Positions 8,674 through 16,671 of a DNA stretch of 62,712 nt are shown piece after piece. The translations under genes and the position numbers were made by a program. The stretch's first letter is position 1. Each line of letters opens with the position of its first letter. The notes beneath the pieces were generated by a model that saw only the letters and a list, made by a program, of their open reading frames with translations, searched no databases and had not been told where the DNA came from. This stretch comes from Niveibacterium sp. 24ML (lineage in GTDB: Bacteria; Pseudomonadota; Gammaproteobacteria; Burkholderiales; Rhodocyclaceae): contig NZ_JAPFHA010000027.1 of the NCBI RefSeq assembly GCF_026586805.1, positions 1 through 62,712 on the forward strand, given 5' to 3'.

Positions 8674-9194
8674 TGGGCAGCTTTCTCTGAGGCAGGCAGC
8701 GGTGTTTCGCTGATAAGGGCGGGGGAAGGGGCGGTGAGGCTTGAAGCCAGCGGCAGTGCTTGGGCCGGCGCGGCGCCCTCCGGCTGCACCTCGCTGACGT
8801 GGATGCGACGTGAGGCCGCTTCGGCGCTCAGCACATAGCCCTCGCCGGCAAGGGTCTGCAACACCGCCAACACGGTGTAGGGACCGAGGGTGCGATGGGA
8901 CTCAGGCAGCGGCTGACGCAGCAGCTCGGCAAACTGAGGGTTGCCCACGGCGTTGGGCGCGAAGCGGTAGCCGGTGCGCGGCAGGATGTAGGCGATGGCA
9001 TCAGCCACGGTGCGCACCTCCGGTCGCGGGAAGGAGACCTTGATCACTGCGCGCAGTGGGTCGCGCTCCGAGGCGCTCGGGGTCGCGGCGACACTGGTGT
9101 AGCGGGAGACGCGCAGCGCGTCTTGCTCGGGCTGCCCGCCCGCAAAGGCTGGGGCGTGAAGCACTAGAAGCGCGATCGGCAGGAAACGGCGCAT
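8670..9194 (-). CDS. Conjugative transfer protein, TIGR03748 (PilL-like) family
   Basis: 174 residues, first gene of the leftward mating operon. The ATG at 9194 has an AGGAG site 8 bases upstream; a second ATG four bases upstream is out of frame. After a signal peptide (MRRFLPIALL... AFAGG) the protein shows the VADAIAYILPRTGYRF and LLRQPLP stretches typical of TIGR03748. These resemble the secretin N-domain of type IV pilus PilL proteins. Its leader contains a terminator-like hairpin (9212-9237). Confidence 0.8.
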   Translation of the reverse strand: MRRFLPIALLVLHAPAFAGGQPEQDALRVSRYTSVAATPSASERDPLRAVIKVSFPRPEVRTVADAIAYILPRTGYRFAPNAVGNPQFAELLRQPLPESHRTLGPYTVLAVLQTLAGEGYVLSAEAASRRIHVSEVQPEGAAPAQALPLASSLTAPSPALISETPLPASEKAAQ

Positions 9195-9211
9195 GCATTT
9201 CTCCTTGGTGG

Positions 9212-9237
9212 AAAAAGCCCCCGACGCTTGCGGGGGG
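9212..9237 (-). terminator. Terminator-like hairpin in the leader of the mating operon
   Basis: On the minus strand a stem CCCCCG/CGGGGG (loop of 7) is followed directly by TTTTT, and the ribosome site of the first gene follows within 15 bases. This position suits transcription attenuation rather than ordinary termination. Confidence 0.55.
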
Positions 9238-9417
9238 GAAGGCTGACAGCAGTCAGGCCAGTCACGTGCCGAACTGTAAAAATCTGTCACAGGCGCCGCC
9301 ACCGAAAAGTCCGGAAACGTTTACCGGCTTTTCGCTGGACGCATTTGTCATAGCGCGCTAAAGTGGAAGGCTTTGCCAAAAATGCCGGCCGGGTAGTGCT
9401 GCAAGCGCACGCGGTGG

Positions 9418-9590
9418 GGCCAAAGGCAAGCCAGCTCGGGGGAGCTGGCCGCTTGAAGGGGTTACTGGCCCTATCGAAAGGCCGCGCCAGCCCCTTGAGG
9501 CTGGGGCTGGCGCAAAGGCATTACGGGGAAGGGCTACCGACTACGGCAAGGGCTTACAGGGCGTGATGGCCTGCGGCTATCACGAAAGGC
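9418..9590. other. Candidate oriT: three inverted repeats upstream of the relaxase
   Basis: Perfect 8-bp stem GCCAGCTC/GAGCTGGC at 9430-9449 (loop GGGG), perfect 11-bp stem GCGCCAGCCCC/GGGGCTGGCGC at 9484-9513, and a 9-bp stem with one G-T pair at 9563-9583. Clustered dyads in the noncoding stretch beside traI are typical of a transfer origin. The nick site cannot be read from sequence alone. Confidence 0.45.
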
Positions 9591-9782
9591 GTGCGCTCGC
9601 AACCGAGAAGTCGGTTTTTCGGTATCGTATTTATCGGTGTGAGCAAAAGGCGAAAAGCGCCAGAATCGCCACTCGCGAAACCGGCCTTTGTGGCCTGCCG
9701 GTCTCACATTGCTGCAGTACGCCGCAGTCCGGTATTGAAGCAGGCCACCTCTCAAACGTCAGAATCCGCCGTGACCGCCACC

Positions 9783-10244
9783 ATGTCCCGATTGCCTCCC
9801 CTGTCTGACGAACGTGAGCAGGAGCGACGGCAAGCGACGATGACCATCGCCTTGTTCCTGGACGCCCTGGGCGAACCAGGCTGGCGCACGGTCGTGCTGC
9901 AGTGGCTCGCACAATACGAGGGCTTGGAGCGCTACCTGTGGCCTGAGGACGATGCGGCCGTGCAGGTGCAGAACCTCTTGGCCCGCTACACGGAAGAGGG
10001 CCATCTGCCGGATGCGGAAGCCTTCGTAACGGCCCTGACCGAGCTGCCACACTGCTTTTACAAAGCCAGTCGCAACGGCAAGCGCTGGGATCCGCTGAAC
10101 CAGACCTTCGCCGACTTCGCCCAAGGCGAGCTCGTGGATGTGTGGTCCTGGCCTCACCCCGAGCCGAGCGCTGCAACAGTGCAGTCCTGGTTGTTGCTCA
10201 AGTATTGCCAGACCCAGACGCAAAGCCAGTCGGGGGGCAGTTGA
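9783..10244 (+). CDS. Unknown protein upstream of the relaxase
   Basis: 153 residues from ATG 9783 (MSRLPPLSDE). Soluble, rich in Trp and acidic residues, with no motif I recognise. The frame is open further upstream (from 9591), but that part overlaps the noncoding repeats and has poor codon character, so the later start is preferred; there is no strong ribosome site for either. It ends 3 bp before traI and is surely cotranscribed with it, which suggests a relaxosome accessory role. This is inference from position only. Confidence 0.6.
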   Translation: MSRLPPLSDEREQERRQATMTIALFLDALGEPGWRTVVLQWLAQYEGLERYLWPEDDAAVQVQNLLARYTEEGHLPDAEAFVTALTELPHCFYKASRNGKRWDPLNQTFADFAQGELVDVWSWPHPEPSAATVQSWLLLKYCQTQTQSQSGGS

Positions 10245-10247
10245 AGC

Positions 10248-12572
10248 ATGTTCGCCAAGGTCTTGGGAGAGCTCACTGCTGCAGCCAGATCCAGCTTTGC
10301 GCGCCTCACAGCCACAGCACCGGCGGCGAGCGCCCCGGATCCAGCCCCGAGCCCCCCACCGACGCTGGCCCAACAGCGCGCCGGCTCTGAGCCTGGCTGG
10401 ATCCGCGTGCTCGCAAGCGAGGCCTTGCTGAGCAACGATGCACAGACCATCAGCCAGATCTACATCCAGTCGCAACAGTCCGATGCGATGTTCCAGCGCG
10501 ACTTGCTGCCTGCGATCCACCGATACGCGAGCTTTGTGCAGTTGCTGCCCGCCTCCGAGTCGCATCACCACGCGCACGTCGGGGGCTTGCTCGCGCACAC
10601 CCTTGAGGTGATTGTCGCTGCGCTCAAGCTGCGCAATGGCCAACTGCTGCCGCGTAACGCCACGGCTGAGGACATCGCCAAAGAACGCGCGGCCTGGAGC
10701 TACGCGGTGTTCTTTGGCGCCTTGCTGCACGACATTGGCAAAGTGCTCACCGACTTGCGCATTGAGGGGCGGGACGCGCAGCGCACCACGCATCGCTGGA
10801 TGCCGATGGCAGGCGGCATGGCCAGCGCTGGCTTTACGGAGTACCGCGTCGGCTTCACGCCACGCGCTCAACGCGATTACGCCGCACACAAGAAGCTGCC
10901 GGTCGCGCTCTTGCTCGCGATGGTGCCACCCACGGCACTGGCCTTTCTCGGGCGTGAGCCCAAGGTGTACGAGGAGCTCGTGGCCTTTCTCTCCGCCGAA
11001 GAAGCGGCCGAGAAGGGCGCCATTGCGCAGATCGTGCGCCGCGCTGACCAGTTCTCGACCGCGCAGAACTTGGCCAATGGCTCGCGCGAGCGCTTTGCCT
11101 CCGCTCACGCCGTACCGCTGGTCGAGCGGATGATGGAAGCGATGCGGCGGCTGCTCGCGCAAGGCACACGCCTGCCGCTCAACCGCGATGGCGCAGCGGG
11201 TTGGGTGTTCGATGGCGCGATCTGGTTTGTCGCCAAACGCGTTGCGGACGAAGTGCGCGCCGAGCTGCTGCGCGCTGATCCAGAGGATCCGGGCGTGCCG
11301 GGCGTGACGAAGAACGACCGGCTCTTTGACACCTGGCAGGACTACCGCGTCATCGAGCTCAACCCCGAGACCAAACAGGCCATCTGGTACGTGCGCCTTG
11401 AGGGCGAGGGCTACTGTCACACCTTCTCGATGCTCAAGTTCCCGCTCGCGCGGATCTGGTCTGATCCAGCCGGCTACCCAGCCTCAATGGACGGGCGGAT
11501 TGTTCCAGTCAGTCGGGATCAGGCGAAGGCTGAAACAGTTGCCGACGAAGGCGATCCCAAAGAGACCTTCGAGGCGGACGCGCCCGCCGGTGTGGCCGCG
11601 TCGATAGCCGTGCCTGAGGCTGCGCCCTTGCCACCGGCACCTGGCGCACCCCCTGGCGCATTGGCTGCCGAGGCTCATGAGGCATTGCTCGACGCGGCCG
11701 AGGCGGCGCCAGCCATGCCGATGGCGCCGCCGGCCGCGCCAAGCGCGCCGCCACCGAGTTCGCGGCGCCCAAGCGCAGTGCCGCCGCCACGCGCGCCGGG
11801 CGCGGCGCGCAACAAGGCGTCCAGTCCCAACAACACGGCGCCGAAGACGGAAAGTGTGCCAGCGCCAACGCCTGCGCCAGCCGGACCCCGCACTGCGCCA
11901 GTCAAGGGCAAGCCAATCGGTGGGATCTTGCGCCAGAGCTCGCCAGAGCCCGAATACGGTGCTGCGCGCACCCCGGCCAGCGCGCCCGCGCCGGCCGCCA
12001 GCGTGCCGCAGGCTGCGCCAATGCAGTCCAAAGCGCCAGCGAGCGAGAGCGAACTGCTCGATGAATCAGATGCGGCGGTCGCTGCGCCAGTCTCGGCGCG
12101 CAAGACGCGCCGCCCCAATGGGATGGCTTCTGGGCCAGTTCAGGCTTTTTCCACGCCACCGAAGATGGCGAGCGATGCGGAGCCGGATCCTGCTGCAATT
12201 GCTTTCATGAGCTGGCTGCAACAAGGCATTGCCGATGGTGCGATCAAGTACAACGAGGCCGGCGCGCCGGTGCACTTCGTGCAAGAAGGCATGGCCCTGG
12301 TGACGCCGCGCATCTTCAGGGACTTCGCCACGCAGTGCTGCGAGGAAGCGGCCGAGGCCATGACGGTGCAGCGCCTGGTGATTAGGGCGCGCTGGAATGT
12401 CATCGGCCCGGAGAACTCGAACATCCTCAACTATGCCGTGGTCGGCCGTGGCGGTCAGCGCGTGGGCAAGCTCGCGGCGGTGGTGATCCAGCACCCCGAG
12501 CGCTGGGTCAACCCGGTGCCGCCGGCCAACATCGCGATCGTTCCGTACATCCAAACCACTGCATCGGCGTGA
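10248..12572 (+). CDS. traI: MOBH relaxase TraI (TIGR03760, HD-hydrolase type)
   Basis: 774 residues. The N-terminal TraI_2 domain carries a histidine cluster HHHAH at about 106-110 and an HD pair in LLHDIGK at about 161-165, the metal-binding signature of MOBH relaxases. A long Pro/Ala-rich low-complexity linker (about 430-650) leads to a C-terminal TraI_2_C domain (from about 650, FMSWLQQGI onward). It should nick oriT, probably in 9.4-9.6 kb, and pilot the strand to TraD. Length agrees with the family. The gene is the last of a two-gene unit. Confidence 0.92.
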   Translation: MFAKVLGELTAAARSSFARLTATAPAASAPDPAPSPPPTLAQQRAGSEPGWIRVLASEALLSNDAQTISQIYIQSQQSDAMFQRDLLPAIHRYASFVQLLPASESHHHAHVGGLLAHTLEVIVAALKLRNGQLLPRNATAEDIAKERAAWSYAVFFGALLHDIGKVLTDLRIEGRDAQRTTHRWMPMAGGMASAGFTEYRVGFTPRAQRDYAAHKKLPVALLLAMVPPTALAFLGREPKVYEELVAFLSAEEAAEKGAIAQIVRRADQFSTAQNLANGSRERFASAHAVPLVERMMEAMRRLLAQGTRLPLNRDGAAGWVFDGAIWFVAKRVADEVRAELLRADPEDPGVPGVTKNDRLFDTWQDYRVIELNPETKQAIWYVRLEGEGYCHTFSMLKFPLARIWSDPAGYPASMDGRIVPVSRDQAKAETVADEGDPKETFEADAPAGVAASIAVPEAAPLPPAPGAPPGALAAEAHEALLDAAEAAPAMPMAPPAAPSAPPPSSRRPSAVPPPRAPGAARNKASSPNNTAPKTESVPAPTPAPAGPRTAPVKGKPIGGILRQSSPEPEYGAARTPASAPAPAASVPQAAPMQSKAPASESELLDESDAAVAAPVSARKTRRPNGMASGPVQAFSTPPKMASDAEPDPAAIAFMSWLQQGIADGAIKYNEAGAPVHFVQEGMALVTPRIFRDFATQCCEEAAEAMTVQRLVIRARWNVIGPENSNILNYAVVGRGGQRVGKLAAVVIQHPERWVNPVPPANIAIVPYIQTTASA

Positions 12573-12913
12573 TTTGCGACTTGTTGTGTTGACAACGGCG
12601 TAGGAACGAGAGGATTATCGTCGCCAGCGGAGCGAACAGTTTGGTCGCGGTCAGCAAAAACGAGGTCTTGCACCCCGTTTTTTTAGGCTCTCGAACCCCG
12701 CATAATCTGTATAATGACAAGCGCATATTTCACGGTTTGTCAAGAGGCAGATTTCGGGTGAAATTAGGTGTTTATCGTTCGTTAGTCAATTGACTGGATC
12801 TCACGTGTAGTTGCTCCGATTTCCTATCCTGGGAGATTGGGCATGACAAAAACACGCAGTCACACAAGTCAGCAGGGCAACCGTAATCTCGCCAGCGCGG
12901 CGGGGTGCCGGTC
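12573..12913 (+). promoter_or_regulatory. Intergenic region with parA promoter (-10 at 12710-12715)
   Basis: 341 bp without a gene. A perfect TATAAT lies at 12710-12715 directly after a TG; no good -35 is seen. The sequence just downstream, TGACAA at 12715-12720 and TTGTCA about 17 bases later, forms an inverted pair that could be an autoregulatory operator for ParA or ParB. Composition is more AT-rich than the surroundings. Confidence 0.5.
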
Positions 12914-13822
12914 ATGATCGTCTTTACGGTTGTCTCAACCAAGGGCGGCGTCGGCAAGACCACGATCGCGGCGAATATCTCGGCGCTTCTCGCCGATCTT
13001 GGCTTCCGAGTGCTCATGATCGACGCGGATGTTCAGCCGTCGCTCACGCGCTATTTCCCCATCGCTCACCGTGCCGAACACGGCATCACCGAGGTGGTCA
13101 AGCGGGGGGTCATCTCTCAGGATTGCATCAGCAACATCGGCTTTCCTGAGTCAGAGAGCGGGCGCCTCAATCCCAATGGCTGCCTGGATCTAGTCGTCTC
13201 CGACGCCCCTGAGGGCGCCTTGCAGGACTGGCTCTCGCAACGCATGGATCGCGCCGTGCGAATGAAGAAGGCTCTGCGCAGCCCATTCGTCGCGGAGAAC
13301 TACGATGTGGTGCTGATCGACACGCAGGGGGCGGTGGGCCATCTGCAAGACACGGCGGTCCTTGCGGCCGATCTGCTCATCTCGCCCGTGAGCCCCGACA
13401 TCATTTCCGCCCGCGAGTTCACCAGCGGGACGCTCGATCTGCTCAAAAAGCTCGAAACCGCCGAAGAGATCGGCATGAGCGTACCGCCAATGCAGGTGGT
13501 GATCTACAAGCTGGAGAAGACGCGCGACTCGCGTTCGATCGCCGACACTATCCGCAAAGAGCACGTCACTTTCCGCGGTCGGGTCAATGTGCTGCGAACC
13601 GTCATTCCGCATGCCGTCGCCTACAAGAACGCGGCAACGGCCCAACTGCCGGTGCATTGGATCAATCCCGATCGCGCAGGCCTCACGATGCACGATCTGG
13701 TGTGGGAGTTGATCCCCAGCCTGCAAAACGTTGTCGCAGAAGCCTGCCAGCCCTTCGCTGAAGCAATGCTTGAGCAAGCAGAGAGCGAAAGCGAGCCCAC
13801 CGACAGCGAGGTGGCGTCATGA
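12914..13822 (+). CDS. parA: ParA-type partition ATPase
   Basis: 302 residues from ATG 12914 (a GTG at 12905 is an alternative). Deviant Walker A KGGVGKTT at residues 10-17, a second conserved Asp stretch IDADVQPS near 39-46, and a VVLIDTQG Walker B. This P-loop ATPase moves plasmid copies together with ParB. No N-terminal helix-turn-helix is present, so it is of the short type found in conjugative islands. It overlaps parB by 4 bp (ATGA). The DnaB-like helicase gene that often lies between parA and parB in islands is missing. Confidence 0.92.
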   Translation: MIVFTVVSTKGGVGKTTIAANISALLADLGFRVLMIDADVQPSLTRYFPIAHRAEHGITEVVKRGVISQDCISNIGFPESESGRLNPNGCLDLVVSDAPEGALQDWLSQRMDRAVRMKKALRSPFVAENYDVVLIDTQGAVGHLQDTAVLAADLLISPVSPDIISAREFTSGTLDLLKKLETAEEIGMSVPPMQVVIYKLEKTRDSRSIADTIRKEHVTFRGRVNVLRTVIPHAVAYKNAATAQLPVHWINPDRAGLTMHDLVWELIPSLQNVVAEACQPFAEAMLEQAESESEPTDSEVAS

Positions 13823-15645
13823 ACGCGCGCTCGAAGAGTCCAGGTTTGCCGGAAACGGTGACCGTAAGCGAGGTCGTGCGTCGGCGGCCCCCGCGTATCA
13901 GCCTGACACCGGCGGATCTGTCCGCCAAGATGAACGCTCCCGGCCCGGCCAACGCCGCAGCGGGCATGAAGCCCGGTGACGACTTCGATGGCTCGGTCAT
14001 GCGCTTGCGCTGCACGGACATCAAGCCTTACGACCACAACCCGCGCTCGTCCACCAACGCCAAGTACAGCGAGATCAAGGCCGGAATCCTTGAGCGCGGG
14101 GGGCTGCCCACGGGATCGCTAAGTGTCACCAAGCGCCCCGGCAGCAGCCAGTACATGCTCTACATGGGTGGCAACACCCGCCTGGCCATCATCAAAGAGC
14201 TCTGGGAAGAGACGGGCGATGCGCGTTTCGAGTACCTGGACGTGTCATACAAGGCTTGGAAGTCCGAGAGTGACACGCTCGCGGCCCACTTGATCGAGAA
14301 CGAGGCGCGCGCGGACACCCTCTTTTGGGAGAAGGCGACCGGCATCATCAACCTGCGAGAGCAACTGCAGGAAGAGTCGGGGAAGGTCATTACCTCGCGC
14401 AACCTTGAGGATCACACCAAGTCGCTGGGCCTGCAGGTTAGGCAATCTCTAGTCATCACCTACGATTTCGCGGTGGAGAACCTCGCGCCCTTGGCGCTGT
14501 GGCTCACCCACGACAACGTGCGCGTGATCAAGGCCCGGTACGCCCAGCTCGAAAAACTCGCCACGACACTGCACGATCTTGGGCGCTTTCGCGCCGAGTA
14601 CCCCGCTCGGTTCTCTGCGCTCCAAGTGCAAGCAGCCGCCGCACTGGAAGCCGAGCAGGCAAGCCGCAAAGGCAATGACGACGAACGCGGGCAGGTGGCC
14701 TTGCGCGGCGAAGCGCTGGAGTCGCTGCTGCATGCGATGGACGCCGCGCTCGGTCAGGCACTGGGCCTGACCGCTGACGCCCGCCGCATCGGCGAGGTCG
14801 CGGCCTATCTGAGTGCCAATCCTTCGACTGAACTGGCTCAGTTGCGCGCCATGCTCGACGCGCCGGCCATGCCGGCGCCCGAGCTGAGCACCGCTGCGCC
14901 CCCCTCTTCGACGACGAGCGCAGCGCAAACCGGAGCCCTGCTGCGCGGTAAGGCCAAGGCGAGCAAGCCTCCTCGCGGCGCAAGCGTTCCGCCGCTTTCG
15001 GCCGCAAGCGAAGCGCCTGCGCCAGTAGGCGGCACACCGGGCGCAGCAGCGCAAACGCAGGCACCCTCCGCACCCTCCGTTGCGCCCAGCACGCAACAAA
15101 GCGCGCCGGCGCCGCTCTCGGACGATGATCCGGCGCTCGCCTTCGATCAGGCGCTGTTTGATTTCGCCCAGACCACGCACATCGCTCATTGGCTGCGGCC
15201 GGTGGACGGCCCGCCACTGGGCTTCTACCTGGAGCTACCGGCCACCTTGCCGATCGAGGCGGCCGAGGATCCCCAGTACGCCTCCTTTGATCAGATCCCC
15301 GAGGACATTGCGATCCTGCGGGCCGCTGCATTCCGCCTCCTGGCATCGCTCTCGGGGCAGTTCGGCAGTTCGCTGCCCGGCCATCCCTCCAATGCCCGCG
15401 AGTTTGCCGAGCGCCTGCCGGCCGACTCGCGTTGGCGGGCCGCTGTGGAAGCCGATTCCTTGGGGCCAGAGGCCTTCAGCATCACTTGGGAGCACCAGAT
15501 GCTGGGCACGATGGAAATGGACGGCACGCCCACGATCAACGGCAAGGATCTGCACAAGATTCTGCAACACCCGCTCGCCGGCAATCAGTGGTGCCTGCTG
15601 CAGTTCGCCCTGATCGAGTTACTCGCTGCGCGAGGAGGCCAATGA
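13819..15645 (+). CDS. parB: ParB family protein (TIGR03764, PFGI-1 type)
   Basis: 608 residues. The N-terminal domain shows GGNTRLAI (about 116-123) and HLIENEARAD (about 157-166), the two ParB/Srx boxes. A long Ala/Pro/Ser linker (about 350-440) separates a C-terminal domain of about 165 residues, which is a feature of the large island-type ParB. It should bind a centromere site and stimulate ParA. ATGA overlaps exist with both neighbours. Confidence 0.88.
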   Translation: MNARSKSPGLPETVTVSEVVRRRPPRISLTPADLSAKMNAPGPANAAAGMKPGDDFDGSVMRLRCTDIKPYDHNPRSSTNAKYSEIKAGILERGGLPTGSLSVTKRPGSSQYMLYMGGNTRLAIIKELWEETGDARFEYLDVSYKAWKSESDTLAAHLIENEARADTLFWEKATGIINLREQLQEESGKVITSRNLEDHTKSLGLQVRQSLVITYDFAVENLAPLALWLTHDNVRVIKARYAQLEKLATTLHDLGRFRAEYPARFSALQVQAAAALEAEQASRKGNDDERGQVALRGEALESLLHAMDAALGQALGLTADARRIGEVAAYLSANPSTELAQLRAMLDAPAMPAPELSTAAPPSSTTSAAQTGALLRGKAKASKPPRGASVPPLSAASEAPAPVGGTPGAAAQTQAPSAPSVAPSTQQSAPAPLSDDDPALAFDQALFDFAQTTHIAHWLRPVDGPPLGFYLELPATLPIEAAEDPQYASFDQIPEDIAILRAAAFRLLASLSGQFGSSLPGHPSNAREFAERLPADSRWRAAVEADSLGPEAFSITWEHQMLGTMEMDGTPTINGKDLHKILQHPLAGNQWCLLQFALIELLAARGGQ

Positions 15646-16226
15646 TGAGCATCCCAGTCGATGACGACGGACTCAAACGGGCATTGCTGGACTACCTGAT
15701 CCGCATGATCGCGGACGGTCACATTGATCCACTGCTCGAAGCGGGGCTCTCGCCCGAGCTGCTGGACGATCTGCGCAACCGTCCGGTGCGCGACATCCAG
15801 AAGGTCGCCCAAATGTCGCTGGGCGTGATGCTCAAGCTCGAACCGACGAGCTTGAGCACCGCGCTCATGCGTCTGGATGCGATGACACGCAATCAGGTGC
15901 TACTGGAGTACTACATCAAGAACGGAGCTGCGCCGGATCTGCTGACGCGGCTGTTCAAGGTTTCGGACGCCGATCAACGCGCACTGCGCGAGATGCTCTG
16001 TGGCGACAGCGGGCGCCGTGGGCGCCCTGCCATGCCCGAGCCGAGCGAGCGGGAGGCGATTCACGCCACCTGGTCGCGCCTTGAGGGCACCAGCGAGGAT
16101 GCACGCGAGCAGTACTTCTTGCTGCATCAAGCGCACCCGGATCACTCGATCGCCACGCTCTGGGCGGTCGTGCATGAGTTTGCCGATGAGCAATCCGGGC
16201 GAGGCACCCATGCACTCGCCAAATAG
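15642..16226 (+). CDS. Island replication-associated protein (DUF2857 / STY4526-like)
   Basis: 194 residues (MMSIPVDDDG). All-helical and soluble; the C-terminal part includes GRRGRPAMPEPSER followed by a helical stretch, suggesting DNA binding. Gene position directly after parB is that of DUF2857 or STY4526-type proteins of pathogenicity islands, which is the main ground for the name. A GGAGG ribosome site lies inside the end of parB and the ATGATG start overlaps its stop. Confidence 0.55.
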   Translation: MMSIPVDDDGLKRALLDYLIRMIADGHIDPLLEAGLSPELLDDLRNRPVRDIQKVAQMSLGVMLKLEPTSLSTALMRLDAMTRNQVLLEYYIKNGAAPDLLTRLFKVSDADQRALREMLCGDSGRRGRPAMPEPSEREAIHATWSRLEGTSEDAREQYFLLHQAHPDHSIATLWAVVHEFADEQSGRGTHALAK

Positions 16227-16671
16227 CGCCTACAGCGCGTTGCAAGACGATGCACAAGGCCTCTCGCCGGGTTTGCTATTGGAGTTGTTCGGGCAAACGC
16301 CGATTGCCTTCCACCCGATCTACGTCGATATCACCGGCTCCCTGACCGCCGCGCTCTGGCTCGCTTATGCCGCCTACCACGTGGCCGAATGCGGCACCGA
16401 TGCAGACGGCTACTTCATCAAGAGCCAAGAGGACTGGGCGCGTGAGACGCGCCTGACGCGACGTGAGCAGGAGAGTGCTCGCGCGCGGCTACGCGAGCTC
16501 GGGCTCTTGGAAGAGCGCCGGGGACTTAACCAACCCTTGGCTTATCGCCTGGTCACAGCGCGCCTGGTCGCGCTGCTCGAAGCGCACTGCAATGCCCAGC
16601 AAAGCCTCACGGCCGACGCTGGCGAGCTGACTGCGGCCGATTCATCGAGCCATGGTTCCCCACGTCGCTGA
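16210..16671 (+). CDS. Small winged-helix replication-type protein
   Basis: 153 residues from ATG 16210, or 161 from ATG 16186; the first has a better placed GGCGAGG site. It contains a single winged-helix domain: FHPIYVDITGS, then a Trp-rich helix and TRREQESARARLRELGLLEE as recognition helix and wing. The same plan occurs twice in the next gene (YVQYYPVLAELTGS... DEQERARRCLREAGLI), so the two are probably paralogues. It overlaps both neighbours. Likely role: helper or competitor of the initiator. Confidence 0.6.
   Translation: MHSPNSAYSALQDDAQGLSPGLLLELFGQTPIAFHPIYVDITGSLTAALWLAYAAYHVAECGTDADGYFIKSQEDWARETRLTRREQESARARLRELGLLEERRGLNQPLAYRLVTARLVALLEAHCNAQQSLTADAGELTAADSSSHGSPRR

Larger units (their letters stand above)
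9195..9782. other. 588-bp noncoding region between divergent operons
   Basis: No convincing gene is present. The region separates the leftward mating operon from the rightward relaxase genes. It holds a leader terminator for the left operon, the short palindrome CTGACAGCAGTCAG at 9243-9256, and a cluster of three strong inverted repeats at 9430-9583. Divergent promoters must lie here but none has a convincing -35/-10 pair. Many short AAAGGC and GGGCT repeats are scattered through 9360-9600. Confidence 0.7.

Noticed and set aside
9363-9566. 67-residue frame in the oriT region
   Set aside because: Overlaps perfect hairpins and has no ribosome site.
9759-11420. 553-residue open frame antisense to traI
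   Set aside because: Antisense of a well-supported relaxase, without any motif and with His/Arg/Gln-rich composition.
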